A stretch of DNA of 64,000 nt, from assembly GCA_010356995.1 (NCBI GenBank), contig ML996692.1:755933-819932 (forward strand). The letters run 5' to 3'. The stretch is from Trichodelitschia bisporula. Lineage: Eukaryota; Ascomycota; Dothideomycetes; Phaeotrichales; Phaeotrichaceae. Of the stretch, positions 33,296-46,096 are shown in pieces (position 1 is the first letter of the stretch; each line of letters opens with the position of its first letter). Below the pieces are notes generated by a model. The model did no database searches. It saw only the letters and a list, made by a program, of their open reading frames with translations, and was not told the origin of the DNA. A program made the position numbers and the translations under genes.

Positions 33296-34977
33296 CTACG
33301 CCCGTAACCTTACCTGCACCACCGGCCCATCCTTAACACTAGTAAACGTATCCCTAAGCCCAAAATCCCCTCCCCCACCCACGCCCCTCAACTCCACCTC
33401 CCACACCACCCTCGCAACCGCAATCCCCAACTCCGCATACGCCAGCCCCTTCCCCACACACCCGCGCGGCCCGATACTAAACGGCGCAAACGCCCCCTGC
33501 GCCTCAGCCAGGTACTCGGCGTACACCTCGCCGAGCCATCGGCCCGGGACAAACGCATCGGGCTCAGGGAAATACGCCCCATTGCGATGCAGTGCGTAAT
33601 GCGGCACACACACATCCACACCCCCGGGCACTCGGCACCCATCCACCTCCATCCCCGCCCCGAGCACCGTCCGCGGCAGCGCGCCCGGCACAGGCGGCGC
33701 GAGGCGCATCGCTTCGTCGATACACGCGCGCAGGAACCGGCACCCGGCCAAATCCCTCCCGAGCCCGATATCCTCAGCCCGAGCCCAGGCCTTGCGCACT
33801 TCATCGGCCACACGCGCCTGCGCCACCGGATCGTAGGCGAGGAAATGGATCGTCGCGGCCAGCGCTGTGGACGTGGTATCACTGCCTGCGATGATGAGCA
33901 GGTTACTCTCGCCCCACAGCTCGGCAGACGAAAAGCCGGCCCCCGTTTCAGGGTCGCGGGCGGCGAGGAGGTGGTGGAAGAAGTCCCGCCTCGTGGAGGC
34001 GGGTTGGGCGGCGCGGGCGGCGGACTGAGACCGGCTGTAGGCCATGTAGCGGGCGCGGCTGGCGGCGATGTGTGGGAAGAGGAGGGCGTCGAGATGCAGG
34101 TTGTGGATGGGGAGGTGCGTGCCGCACTGAGGGGGTTAGCTTGGGGGGGAGGAGCGGGCCTGGGGGCGGAGGGGGAGGAAGGAGGGACCCACGATCAGGT
34201 GCCGGTGCGCGGCGCTTTGCACCAGGGTTGTGGCGAAGCGGTCCGTCGGGCTGGTGAGCATGCCGAAGGCTTTGCCGAAGGCGAGGTCGCCCATGATGTC
34301 GAAGGCGAGGTAGTCAGCCCAGGGGGCGGCATTGATCGGGTTCGACCAGCCCTTCCCCTCCTCCACGCCCTTCCCACTATCAAACCCCTCCCGCAGGACC
34401 CGCACCGCCGTCGCAACATTCCCCATAATATACCTTTCATACTCCTTAATCGCAGCATCGGAAAACGCATGCGCGATGACGCGGCGCTTGCGCGCGTGCA
34501 CGCCCTTGTCAATCGCACTGTGCACGCTGACGGCCGAGGGCGTCGCGGGGAAGGCTTTGTAGAAGTCTGATTTTCGCACCGGGGCCTTGAAGCCGTAGAT
34601 GCTCTTCAGTGCTGTAGACGTGTTAAACGCGAGGGTGCTGGGGCCGACGCGTACGGGGGAGCCTGAGGGGAGATGAGCTCAGCCTTGCGGGGGGATGTTT
34701 TTTCGCTGCGGGGAAGAGCAACTGGACGACTGGACGCACCGTATTGGGCATGGCACCGCGCTAAATGCAGGTGCCGGTCGCCTTTCCAAGCATGGTAGGC
34801 GAGGTGGATGTTTGTTAGTTTGGCGAGGAGTGGGCCTGGGTACTTTGCGAGGGAGTGGAGGGCAAGGCTGTACACGATGACGCCAGCGAAGTACGCGGCG
34901 ACGAGGCCGATAGCCGTGGCAGCCAGCAGTGCGGGCGAGGACAGCAGTCGCTGCCCAACGTCAAGGAGGAAAGTCAT
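33296..34977 (-). CDS. Cytochrome P450 monooxygenase
   Basis: Membrane-bound haem-thiolate oxygenase; substrate unknown. Exons in coding order are 34977-34740, 34662-34193 and 34126-33296, giving 512 aa, a normal length. An N-terminal anchor (ALLAATAIGLVAAYFAGVIVYSLAL) precedes the hinge KYPGPLL. Motifs present: I-helix AGSDTT, K-helix EAMR (ExxR), PGRW, and the haem loop FSIGPRGCVG with Cys 459. Intron 1 is 77 bp. Intron 2 (66 bp) is taken with a GTGGGT donor because only that keeps the frame into THLPIHNLHLDALLFPHI. General resemblance is to fungal P450s of the benzoate-hydroxylase or toxin-pathway kind. It has no reductase, transporter or other cluster gene beside it, so catabolic or detoxifying use is as likely as biosynthetic. 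Confidence 0.93.
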
Positions 34978-36083
34978 GGTGGGCGGAAGCAAACTACGGA
35001 CTCGAGCGGCTGCGGGGGAAAAGCACGACCAGCGAGGCTCTGTTATATGTGCCCCGCACGCCCCGCTCGGGGGAGGTGAGACTCTTGGACGTCGCAGCGC
35101 ATTCAGCAGGTTATCAGTGCGCAAGGATTAAGTTGTGAAATGCTGCGATGCAATTGGACTCATGGCTTATCCCGTTGTCAGCTTTAAGGCTGTGGAATGC
35201 GGAGGTGCTCCTTCTGACCTGTTGAGGCTCCGCTTCGGTGCGCTTACCTGCGGAAAGCGGCGGTGGGCGCGGCTGGCGGGTTTGTCATGTGCTGGCAGCG
35301 CCGTGCGGGGAGATATGCCCAAGGGGCCGTTCCATTCTAACAGGATACCAGACGCGGGAAGAAGACGTCAGAGCGAAGATATCTACTTGCTATTAATGGA
35401 CTAAATCCCGTCTTAGGTAGCAAAGAGCAGCAGTAACAACAAGCCCGAAAGTGTAGCAGCAACTTCGAGCAGAAGACAAATCCGCCACTCAAGACACCGT
35501 CCGGTTTTATCTAGTCTAATCCGCCACAAGCAGAGCATCCAACCCACGAAAGCCCAGAGATTGGATATATCCGTTGAAAGCAAAGTCAAAACACCCGCAG
35601 CTTTTGATGACCATGAAGAGAGACACACCCGTTCCATGCCCTCTACAAGATATGTGCCCGTGTAGCAAACGCAACCCTCCGAAGCTGAAACTTCCGATCC
35701 GTATAAGCAATGCATCGAGCGAAAAACCCGCATATTACCGTAAGTAAACGCCATCCCATACTCGTAGAACACCGGAAACCGTAGAGACATAAGGCTGCAT
35801 TTCATGCTTTCCGTGGTTGACGAGAAGAGACATGCAAACATCCCAGAGCTCAACCGTAGCTGCATTCATGACAATGACGCATCAAACCGGGAGACCCGAT
35901 ACACCACCCGTCAAACCTCGAAAAGCTGTTGGTATGCGTACAAGACGCTTGCGTTTCCAAAAACCTCGCCTTCATCCGCTAGAAACGCGAAGTGAAAGAT
36001 GATAAAGCGACATGCGTAACCGATATCGTCGCTCGAAGCGATATGTAAGGTTGCCAGAGGACGAATACAAGTAAGTGCGGCGC
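34978..36083. other. Intergenic: P450 promoter and Sfp1 3' flank
   Basis: 1.1 kb. A 150-codon minus-strand frame at 35413-35865 has no ATG-supported family match and probably lies in the 3' flank of the zinc-finger gene. Confidence 0.45.
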
Positions 36084-38331
36084 TTAGAACATATTCGTGT
36101 CCCCCATGCCCACAAGGCCGGCACCCGCAATGTTGGCATTCGGGTTGAGTCCTTGCAGGTTGCCAAAGCTGGGCATGTTGAGGTGGATCTTCAGATCAGG
36201 ATTGCAGTGGGGTGAGTGCTGCCGATGGTACTTCAGGCCGTTCAAGTTCTTGTACCGCTTGCCGCAAACCTCACAGCGATACGGCTTTTCCTTTTCCATT
36301 CCGACAGTTCCAGGATAGGGAATGGAAGTCACTGGGTCAACGATCGAGAATGTGCCATCTTCGTTCTCCTTGAGCTTCTGGTTGGTGTGGCCATGCTGTG
36401 TGCTCTGTTAGTTATCATGATAGTCACGTTGCCAAGGACACCTACTTGTTTGTGATATTTGAGACCATTCTGGTTCTTGTAGGCCTTTTCACACCCGATG
36501 ACGGGGCACCGGAAAGGCTTGTTCTCCGGCTCTGGGAAGATCATACCGCCGGCCCCGCCAACCAGTTGTTGTTCACGCAGCTTCTTTGCCAACTCGCTGT
36601 CCATTCCGATGTGGCCATGCTTCAGAGCGTACTGCAGCTGTGCAGCGGTGATTGACCCGCCTTGCTTGCTGAAGAGGCGCTTCGCTGGGTCATCGATAGT
36701 CATGTCGTTGACATTGCCCGCAAGGTTGAACCCGATCGTGTTGAAATCCAGGTTGTCTTGAGACATCTGGTTGCCCATTTGCTGCATACCCATAGCCATC
36801 CCACCCATGTAACCTCCGGCAAATGCCTGGTCCAGTTCCGCCGGCGTTCCTGGGGCCGATGATTCTGGAGATATTCGGCTTTGCAACTGTTGGGTGGTCT
36901 GTGTGCTGAGAGCCGGGGTATTGACGGAGGAAACTGTGGGATTGTTGAAGAGCGAAAACGGCTGGGTCGTAGCTGGTGTGCTGGGAGTGGACGTCCGGAA
37001 CGCTTGCGGGGCCGGAACAGCGTTTGCGATGGACGTGTTCAGCGGAGTCATCCTAGACTCTTGCTGGCCGTAATGCGACCGATGTTGCGGGGCGACCGGA
37101 GTTGCGTCATCGAGCTCCATGTCATCCGCCGGGTCCATATCTTGCACAGTAGAAAGCTGGGTCCGATTGAACCCGTCGTTGGTCTGATTCACACGATTCG
37201 AAAGCCCGGATGTCGGGGCACGGGCTTGCGTAGGCGTCTGGAAACCCTGGAAATTGCGCAAGCTATCTGCAGGATTGATTCCGGTCGATGGCCGGCGATG
37301 CGAGGCAAAGGCGCCTTGAGTAGAGACGGACGTTCGGCGCGTGGTCTGGTTGTTCTGTTGCGCATGGTTTTCCTCGAAATGCTGCAGAAGGTCATGCAAA
37401 CTGTCGAGCGTTTCGCCGCAGCAGCTGTATCCAGAGAGATAGCTCGCTTCCTTTTTGGGGAGATAAGAGGACGAGTGGAGCGAAGGGGACTTTCCGAATG
37501 GAGTGGGCGACGTCCCAGCCATCATGACGCTAAGCAACTGTCAGTTTGTAATTCATCGGGACCATATCGCTCGAGGCTGGCACTTGACAAAAGTGCTGTG
37601 AAGACGTACTCATCGCGCACCCAGCTTCCCACAGAAACACCTCCCCAACTCATGCCTCCTACTAGGCTCCCAGCAGTATTGCTCTCTCTTCGTGCACGAT
37701 CTTTCATTGATATTGGCCTCGCGCCAGACCCGTAGTATGATGATCCCAGATGGTTGCTAATGGAGTCATGGCGGCCTCCGACACTCAGTCGACCGCTGTC
37801 GGTAGGAGGTTTGAAGTCGTAGTTGATTGCTGGTGACTGCTGGCCGGCTGCAGCGGCTTCTTGGAGCCCCAGTGTGAGAGTAGAGGTGTGATTACGCGGC
37901 GAAGTCGAAGACCGAAACTGTCCCGAGCGGGAAATATCAATGGGTGCTGCGGATGCAGCCATTGTGCCTGATTTGGTGTCTTGCGGCGAGTCGGGCAAGA
38001 GGGGAAACTCGATCTCGCCGCTGTCGTCGAACAGCGGATCTGCGGATTCAGAGGCGAATTCCCAGCTGGATGAAAAGGGTGAGTTGGAGTTGGGCTTTGC
38101 GCTTTCGTTCTTCTTGTGCCTCGAGAACCAGAGATCGGGCTCCTTCTCTTTCCTGAGAGCGCCGAAGGGAGATGGCCACGGTGGTTCAAATGCGCCGGGA
38201 GTGGCTACGGGAGTGCTGTCGGAGGTTGAGGCTCGTTCTCTGTCAGATGGAGAGTGGCAGAGTGGCGGAAGCGGCGAATGCTGGGGGTGAGTCGACTCCA
38301 GCTTGGATAATTGCCGACGGAAACAGGAGGC
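36084..38331 (-). CDS. SFP1: Sfp1-like C2H2 zinc-finger regulator (5' end unresolved)
   Basis: Nuclear regulator; yeast Sfp1 drives ribosomal-protein and ribosome-biogenesis genes under TOR control. Exons in coding order are upstream sequence to 37610, 37529-36446 and 36395-36084. From the ATG at 37962 the protein is 582 aa. The same frame stays open and looks coding for 123 more codons to a possible splice acceptor at 38331 (before it a TAG at 38350-38352), with no other ATG, so at least one more exon lies upstream, near or inside the N gap. The VRDD-VMMAGTSP junction, a degenerate finger (YSCCGETLDSLHDLLQHFEENH), a split finger CPVIGCEKAYKNQNGLKYHKQHGH and a last finger CEVCGKRYKNLNGLKYHRQHSPHC match the family. 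Confidence 0.88.
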
Positions 38332-38536
38332 CTGGAATCGGAGGATGAGCTAAGCCTTTGGATATTCCTAATGTGACGGCTAAGAAGGGTTCCAAAGCAA
38401 GGCTTCGGGTACGCCAAGTAGTGTGCACGCGTGCGCGAGCGTAGGTATTCGCAGTAGTGTAGAAGTAGTACGTTGAACGGCGTTGGCGCGCTGGCAGCCG
38501 TTAGACCAGTGACAGTGACGGCGGTGGACCTCGGCG

Positions 38537-38616
38537 NNNNNNNNNNNNNNNNNNNNNNNNNNNNNNNNNNNNNNNNNNNNNNNNNNNNNNNNNNNNNNNN
38601 NNNNNNNNNNNNNNNN
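38537..38616. other. Assembly gap (80 N)
   Basis: A run of N. Its true length is unknown. Confidence 1.
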
Positions 38617-39295
38617 GGGCGCTGTTTAGTATATGCCTGGGCGGGGGAGCTCGGGCAAACGCGCAGCGGGACGAACGATGAGTGGCTAACTTGAGGCGGC
38701 GGTCGAGGAGCGAACAATTGAAGAGGCACAGAAAGGGTACGTAGAATACGAGTAATGTGTGAGGGAGAGGAAGAGTGGGGGTCGCAGGTTTGGGGATTGG
38801 ATGGAGCAGTACATACTTTTGTCTTCGGTTTTCCCTTTCGATAGATAGAAAAAAGCGTTAAGAATCGGGGTGATAGAGGCGGCGATGGTGAGAGTGATGC
38901 GGGGAGTACAGTAGAAAGCGAGGATGAAGAAGAGAGATGTTGAGGTTGGTGGTTTGAACGGGGACGGATGGACCTTTTACGAGGTGTGTGGGAAGCCGAA
39001 ACGCGGCTAGTAAATAGGGTATCGGTGCAACTCTAGTGACGACAGATAGTTTGCCGACCGATGAGCGCCCCAAGGGACTGAATGGTTAGACAAGAGGCGA
39101 TCCCTCCGAGTCCGATTGTTGATAGGGAAAGCTTGTGGCGGGGTTTGGGGTTTGGGGAGATGATGATGTCGGCTGGATGGTGGGGAGAGTTCGGGACGAG
39201 AGACGCGCCAACCGATGGTCTCCTCTAGATAGGACCGACGCGGATATAGATGGCAGGTAGCGTATGCGAGTGAGGGGATTGTACTGTACTGAGTT

Positions 39296-39376
39296 CCTCT
39301 CTATCTCTCTCTCTCTCTCTTTCTCTCTTTCTCTCTTTCTCTCTTTCTCTCTTTCTCTCTCTCTCTCTTCCTCTTT
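39296..39376. repeat. CT / CTCTTT microsatellite
   Basis: About 80 bp of (CT)n changing to repeated CTCTTT hexamers and back to (CT)n. Read on the minus strand it is a GA tract, about 1 kb upstream of the known part of the Sfp1-like gene, so it may lie in that gene's promoter or leader. Confidence 0.9.
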
Positions 39377-41428
39377 CGTTACCGCTGTGTCTGTCGGCTC
39401 GATCACGGGTTTGATGACAGCTAGAAGAGTCACTACTGCCTGTTCCTCTTGCCTCTTTCTCTGTACCAGTAGTATTGCACCTTTCTGTCGAAACACCCGT
39501 CACTACTACCTGTTTAGAGACCCTCTCATCCCATTATATAATCTTCCCACTTCTCCGTCTCTGTCACTTCTCATCCCTCGACCCCTTCTCATCTCCTCTC
39601 CATCTCCTTCAGCTCATCGAGTCCCCCAATTCACCCCACCTCTCAAGCACGAATGCTTCACAAAACTCCCCCACCATGACTCCTCAAGAAGCCAATCCCG
39701 TCCCATGTCGCCCATCCCTCTACCCTTCTACCCTTGGAGGCGACGCTAACGCCACTTAACTACCATTCGTCCACGCCCTTTCGACCGATTCCCGTTCACT
39801 AAACCATAACTCGCAGCGAATCCACAGCCGGCCCTCCCTTCCTAACAACGTGCGTGCAGAAGCGCGGGATGCGAGACGAACACTGAGACACTCACTACCC
39901 TCCTCACTTTCACCTCATGCCTCCTTGAGTTCCATCTCAATACATATGAACTCGAGGGCTGCTAGCTTCGATCGTGTTCCCGGCCTTCTCCCTCACATAC
40001 CAACCGACTCACCCAAACCCTGAGAGCTACAGGAAGGGAAGGGGCTCTAAACAGTGGCAAGTTAAGCCGGGTTCAACCTCCTACACCGACTACCGCGCGA
40101 CTTGGGCCGGGGGACTCATTGGTCCACCTTTAACTGAAGACGAGCTAACATCAATGCTTTCGGCCTGGCGGCCTCTGTAATTCGACAGGGAATCCACGAC
40201 AACCCGGATTCCTTCAGATCTGCCTTCATACCCTGGCAACCCGGCTCATATTGTTTTGCATGTGCCGTTTGTTGTCGTCTGTCAGCAAGATGTTCCTGTT
40301 GTCTTCCCCTTCCAAGCTGCTAGCCTCGAGGCCAACATCGACCGATTGATATTCGGCATCCAAGATAGGGACATGCAGCGGCAAGCAGCGACCCGTCCAT
40401 CAAGCTGGTTTTGCCGAAGAATGTGGTCGGAACGCCGTTTCACCCTGATTTGAGCCAAGCAGTGATATGGTTGGCAGCGAGCCCCTTCCGTGCACCCGCG
40501 GGCGAGCAAGTAATAGCCCTTGAAGAGAGAGGGAGGGCGAGAGGGAGAAGGAGAGTAGCGGTGGGATGGTTCGACACTTGACAGCCCACAAGGCCCGGGG
40601 TCGCTGTCCCGTAGCACAGGACGTCAGCTCGCCCATCCGGCCGCCTTCTCCGCTGCCTGGCGCGCACTCTTTCCGCATCTACGGGTAAGCTTGTTTTCCA
40701 GGCTTGCCACACATTCCTTCCAGAAGCTTTTCCCGCACGTGGGCCCGATCCACCTCGTGTCGCAGCGTTGAGGTTTCGCTAAGCCAGCACGGCCTTCTCT
40801 GGGGATGGGGAGGCAAAAAACCTCCTGGTCCCACAAGGGGAGCCAGTCTGTGCGAGAATGCTGTGTTACCGGCGCCGCTGCAACCCACAGCCTTGTAAGT
40901 CTCAGGGTGGTGGGGGGGGGTTGGATGGGACTAACCCCCCTGTCCCGTCAGAACCCCTCCATATATCCATGGAAACAGGCCTACCGGTACAGATTTCACA
41001 TGGAAGTGTCAAGCGGGTAGCTACACGCCGTTTCGCCTACAGCACACAATAGCTGCAATTGTCCGCACCCTGATAGCCGGCGGCTTTCACCTTTGCCTTA
41101 TCGCTTGTTCCATGGCACACCGGCACCATTCTACCCCTCCGCCGTAGGTCCCTCCGGGCTCGGGGAAATAGAGGGCTAGCCTCGCCGCGAACCGCCGTTA
41201 GAGTAGCAGACACGCGGATCCTTGATCGTCTTGGGCGCTTCGCGCAGCGCTGGGGAACCCAACCGCCCAGTAAGGTAAAGTATTGATCTACGACACGGCT
41301 CTCCGTAGGCTGTGCGATGACGGCACTTTGCGAATGCCGCAATTCCCCGTCCTCGGTCCGTTTACCTTTAAGTTTGGCGGAGAGCGATGACGGGCGGCCT
41401 GTGCGCGATTGGTATTCCAGACTGGGTG

Positions 41429-41456
41429 CTGGGCGCTGGGCGCTGGGCGCTGGGCG
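41429..41456. repeat. 7-bp tandem repeat, four copies (GCTGGGC)
   Basis: Four perfect back-to-back copies of GCTGGGC followed by GCGGCGG, in GC-rich gene-free DNA. Confidence 0.85.
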
Positions 41457-42897
41457 CGGCGGCGGAGCTCTAATGATTCCACAAGGCTGCCCCTCGCGCC
41501 ACCCGGAAGGAAGGCCTTCGGGTGCGAGGTTTCACGGACATGATTCTCATCCCAAACATCGTAGCGCTCAAAAGGGAGAAATGCCGAGCACGAGGACCAG
41601 ACCTCCCCCCAACGGGCCAGTCCAGTCCCCGGAGATTTATCGGCAAATGCCACCCTTTCAAATCCACCAACCACTCAACATTCCAGAACTAACAGGCAGC
41701 ACGCTTCGAGCGGGTCAACGCCCGCGGTCCCCTACCGTACTACACTACCGTAGTAGGGCCCAACCTCCATCCATCAAATACATCAGTCATCGACCATGCA
41801 CCCATCTCCCCGCCAATCCCAAGTGGGCCCGTTGGCTCCCAACCACGCCGTCGCGGGCACGAAGACGCGGCCGCTTCGCAACGGCCTCGGCGTGAAGCCG
41901 CGCTAGAAGGCAGGTTACCCGAACGACAACAGCGTGTGCCACACGACGCGCTTACTGCATGTACAACGCCTGCTGCTGCTACTGCTGCGCTCTGACGCGG
42001 TATAGCTGCGCTCCTCACCTGCGGGCCGGATCGCACACGACTCGCGGCCTGCATCGGGTCCGCGCGCTGCTGCTCGCTTCCGCGATATTGGAACCCGGCA
42101 GGAGCCGTGCCGCGCTCGTTGGCGCGGGTGGCTGGGCCGCGATGGCACGGTTGGGAACGTCATTCGGCAACTGCGCGAGAGAACGATAATCGTGCTTCGG
42201 AGGGTGGGAGGAGTCTCGAACGGTACTCAGTACTGGAAACCCCGAGCTGCGAACCCCTGCAGGGTCATTGGGCTGCAATGCGGCGGATTGCCCGCCTCCG
42301 ACCGGGTGCATGGCCTTGGGGACGAGGCGTGTGGTCACGAGGGCTGCTGTGTACATAATGCGCCGGCCGAGAGATGTACCCGTGGTAATTTGTACTCACA
42401 CCGCATGTCTACGGTACGGCAAGAGTCAGGGCGCCTTGGCGATATGTGGGGGTTTGAGAGGCAGGGTGTCACGTGTGTGTTGCCGGTAAGGGGACGCGGC
42501 CGGCTATTATGTCAATTGAACGCCTACCGGAATGTCCCGAGGTGCAGGATGGGGAGCCTGGGAGTGCCGGGTCGGACTATGCGGTGCGGTTTGCCGCGGA
42601 CGGCGGGGCGGCGGCCCGATGGATTACGGCACGGGAGTTGATGTGCGATGCGGCCTTCTATTCTCGGGCTCAGCCTCGGCCCCATGATCTCATGCTTGCC
42701 ATCTCAACTGCACTTGTGGCTGAGGGCCGCTGCAGGGCAGCCAGGGTATGTGACTTCTTGGATCGCTACGGCGATGAGACGTGTCCGTGGTTGAGCGGGG
42801 GCTGTTTCTTCGGCATAAAGCGGCAGCGGAATGACGCAGTGCATTCGAACGCTACCGACCGAGATCGACTATTCATCCCACAACCCCTTTCCCCAGC

Positions 42898-45800
42898 CTA
42901 ATCCTCCTCCGTCCCCTCCATCCACACCCTCGCTACCTCCTCCGCCAGCGCCAGCCTCAACACACGCAGGACCTCCTCTCCGCGCGCATCCCGCTTCAAC
43001 CCCTTGCGCCAATCCCACCCCCGCTTCACCTCGCCCCCAACCAGCACGCCACTCCCCTCCGACCCCTCGGCCGTAGAGTTGAGCATCGAACTCCCAACCA
43101 GGCTAAACGTCGTCGAGTTCGTGAGACCACTGGTGGACTTGAGCAGCGAGCGCGGCGACGGCGCAGAGCTGCCGTGTGCGTTGGCTAGGGTTGAGATTAG
43201 CACTTCTTCGCATTGCGAAGTGATCCGCGGGCCGACGGTTTCGAGGTCCTCGACTGCACGGAGCAGGGAGAGGATGTGCGTCGGGGTGAAGGCGCGGGGT
43301 TTGCCTGGGGGGTTAGCTATCGTTGGGGTGGGTAAGGGTAGGACGAGACGTACCTTTCAGCAGGGGGAGTGCTTCCCCGAGGAGCACCAGCAGGCAGTCG
43401 ACCTCGATGACCACATCGACCGTCTCATCATACAACCCGCCCTTGATACTATCCCCCGCGCTATTAATAACCGCAATAAGCGCCGCAGCAGCCGTCTTCT
43501 TCCGCGCCATCACGCGGTTCACACTCTTCGGCCCCGATGGCGAATAAATATCCTCGTCACGCAGGTCGTAGAACCGGCGCAGCGTGGCATAGCCGCTAAG
43601 GTAGCGCGAGATCTGCTCTGCGGCCTGCATGTCCGCCGTCGCGAGCTGGGTGATCGTCTGCTTAGGGTCGGAGATGAAGGCCTTGAGGCGCGGGTCCAGT
43701 TCTGCCTGTGGAGGGTAGGCGGCGGATTGCACGAGGCACAGCGAGGTCAGGATGTCGAGCACATGCTTCATCTTCTTCGGCTTGTGGGCGCGGGCGTAGT
43801 AGAAGAGGGCATCGCCGTAGCGCGTTGTGCGCTCCGTGATGGTGTCGGCGTAGCGCTGGGATGGTTAGCTTGCGTTAGAATCTATCGTGTGTTGCCTTAC
43901 CTCGGCGATTGTGCGCGCGTGCTTGGTGAAGCCCATGCTATCGCAGGTCTGGAGCAGCCTGTCCGCCTGGTCGTTGGTGTCGAGGGGTATCCGCTCGAGC
44001 ATCTCGGAGACCTTGGCCTCGGCAGTCTCCATATCGTCCAACCGGCTCAAGATGTTGATCGCAAGCTGCCAGCCGGCAAAGCCCTGATGCAACACATCCT
44101 TGCCAGGGTCAGACTTGGAGAAGAGCGAATCAGCATACTTCAGCAGCATCTCGTCCTTGATGCTCCGCTTCGGACCGTCCTGTCCAAAACTCAGCACCAT
44201 CAGGTCACTCTGGTCGAATCCACCCATGCCATGAGCGGGAGACTCCGTAAGCAACCCAGCTGCGCTGGCGAGCTCTGCAACAGCAGTCGCAATGGTCATT
44301 GACCAACTCTGTAGGATGCCGAGAAGGCCGTCCATCTCGTCTTTGATGACGCAGGCAATCCCAACTTGGAGGTGATCAGTCCGGTCAAACGTCCCATTCA
44401 GCTCCCCAAATGACACCGCATGGTCAAAAGCCGCAGACAAATGCTCGCGATAAGCCAGGGCGGGCGTAACATCCGACACCCGGCTCTGCTGCGAGCGATT
44501 GAGCGATCGACCCAGAGGGCTCATTGAAGCGGCATCCTCCTCGCCGCTCCACCACACAGCCAGCGACAGTGCACCGTCGAGCCAGCTGATCGAGGACTTC
44601 AGGACATCGCTGGGGTTGCCGAGGAGTAGGCTGTACAGGTCGATCAGAGAGCTGGAGATTTCGAAAGGTACGTTGCTCTCGGCCCTCCGACTCGCCTGGC
44701 TCACGCTGAGGGACGCCGGGTTCTTGCTGGTGCGGAAGATGCTCTTAGACATGTCCGCAGCATCTTCGCCGTTCGTGCCATCCGCAAATTTACGCAGACG
44801 GCTAGCTGCGACGCTGACGTCGTGCCGGAAGACCTTCCAACCCTCGCCCTTGACGTCCCAGTCGTCTACTGCCAGGGCGGGGCACTCCTCAATGAGAGCG
44901 ACAACTTCATTGATGACGGTGTCGATGTTTTGCAGTTGCCGATCGGTGTATTCGATCCCCTCGTCATCGCCATCAGAGTCTCCAAAGTTTGCGCCACGCA
45001 GAAACTTGAGGGCTTGCTCGAAACGGCCTCGAGTGATGCACATGTGAACCGCGTCCCAGAAAAGCGGACACCTAGAGTAATACGGGGCAAAATCTTCAGT
45101 CTCGTCTATGATGCCCGCGCTAGGATCATAGTACGTGTCCAACCAGTCAAGAAGAACCCGGGGAATCGGAACGCCGCTGTACGCCGACGCCAGTGACAGG
45201 GCCATGGACTGTCCGTCCATGAGACTACCGTTAAACGATTGCTCCTGACGCGCCTGGTGCGAGCTAGGGTAGTGCAAGTTGAGGAATAGGCTAGCCACGA
45301 AGTTGGCGCGTTGGATGTCCGGCTGCTCGGGGCTAGGACCAATATTTGTGTTCGACTCCGCATCGTCACGTTCCAGACGGCCATGACGGGCCCAGAGATG
45401 CTCGAGCTTCCCAGCAACTCTCGAGGCCGGAGGCAGATGATCGCTGGGCTTCGGGCTTTCCGTCAACTGCTCGACAATCTTTTCGGTTTCAACGATCAGC
45501 TCTTCCGAATCCTGGGGAGTGACGAGGGCACGGGCTGCAACGAGACCTCGCGCAAGCCCGGTGACGTCGACCGTGTCATGAGCTCCCTTGGACTGTCCCA
45601 ACCGTGACCGCTTGCCTCCCTGAACGGAGCCCTGGAAGTTGACCGACGACTGAAGCATATCATGATCCATATCATCTTCGCCCATGGCATCCTCCTCATC
45701 CTCTTCCTGTTCCTCTTCTCCTTCTCCATCGTTGTCCGACTCCCCCATAGCGTCGTCTTCTTCGTTCGAGTCCTCGCGCCGGCTCCGAGCAAAGAAGGGC

Positions 45801-46096
45801 GGGCTGCTGGGGAGAACGGGCTCGCGCTGGTATCTGCTGAACCCGGTTGTGGGGGCCAGGTTGCGTTGAAGGGCTGTACGACGGACGGGAGAGGACTGCG
45901 CCGGTCGGGGGTTGAAGTTGGCTGGGAGCTGGGGACTGCCGAAGTTGAACTTGGGCGGCGGGCCAGACGGCGTGAAGGAGGGCGGCTCGCGGAACGAAGG
46001 TGGAGGTCCGGCGGGCGTGGTTGTGGGATTGCTAGCTATCGACGAGCGGTAGTTTGGCGTTGAGGGCTCATCGGAATCTGCGGGTGCTCGGAACAT
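42898..46096 (-). CDS. NUP85: Nucleoporin Nup85
   Basis: Scaffold subunit of the Y-shaped (Nup84/Nup107) complex of the nuclear pore. Exons in coding order are 46096-43901, 43855-43354 and 43304-42898, with introns of 45 and 49 bp, giving 1034 aa. The N-terminal 180 residues are disordered: Pro/Ser-rich (PPPSFREPPSF), then an acidic run of Glu/Asp. The rest is an all-helical stack as expected of the Nup85 family, with LLDWLDTYYDPS, CPLFWDAVHMCITRGRFEQALKFLRG and, near the end, RAVEDLETVGPRITSQCEE. The ATG at 46096 (MFRAPADSDEPSTP) is chosen; the frame extends 35 codons further up but with no ATG in good context. Family assignment rests on remembered fungal Nup85 sequences. Confidence 0.85.

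Larger units (their letters stand above)
38332..42897. other. 4.6-kb region without a supported gene, includes assembly gap
   Basis: The left part should hold the missing 5' exon, leader and promoter of the Sfp1-like gene. A CT/CTCTTT microsatellite lies at 39296-39376 and an 80-base N run at 38537-38616. From 39800 to 42900 the DNA is GC-rich with many overlapping open frames in all six frames, none with recognisable motifs or ordered splice sites. Small repeats at 41429-41456 and TAC/GTA-rich DNA at 41728-41758 are present. Confidence 0.4.

Noticed and set aside
33587-34570. 327-codon plus-strand open frame
   Set aside because: Antisense to the P450 exons; His/Arg/Gly/Glu-rich with no motif, while the minus strand carries all P450 signatures.
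35413-35865. 150-codon minus-strand frame downstream of the Sfp1-like gene
   Set aside because: Cys/Leu/Ser-rich without motifs; most simply 3' flank of the zinc-finger gene.
39225-39503. Minus-strand frame with long Arg-Glu repeats
   Set aside because: It is the translation of the CT/GA microsatellite at 39296-39376.
43004-44302. 432-codon plus-strand open frame
   Set aside because: It lies fully antisense to the Nup85 coding exons, and its protein (rich in Arg, Gly, Val, His) is the usual mirror of a GC-rich gene.
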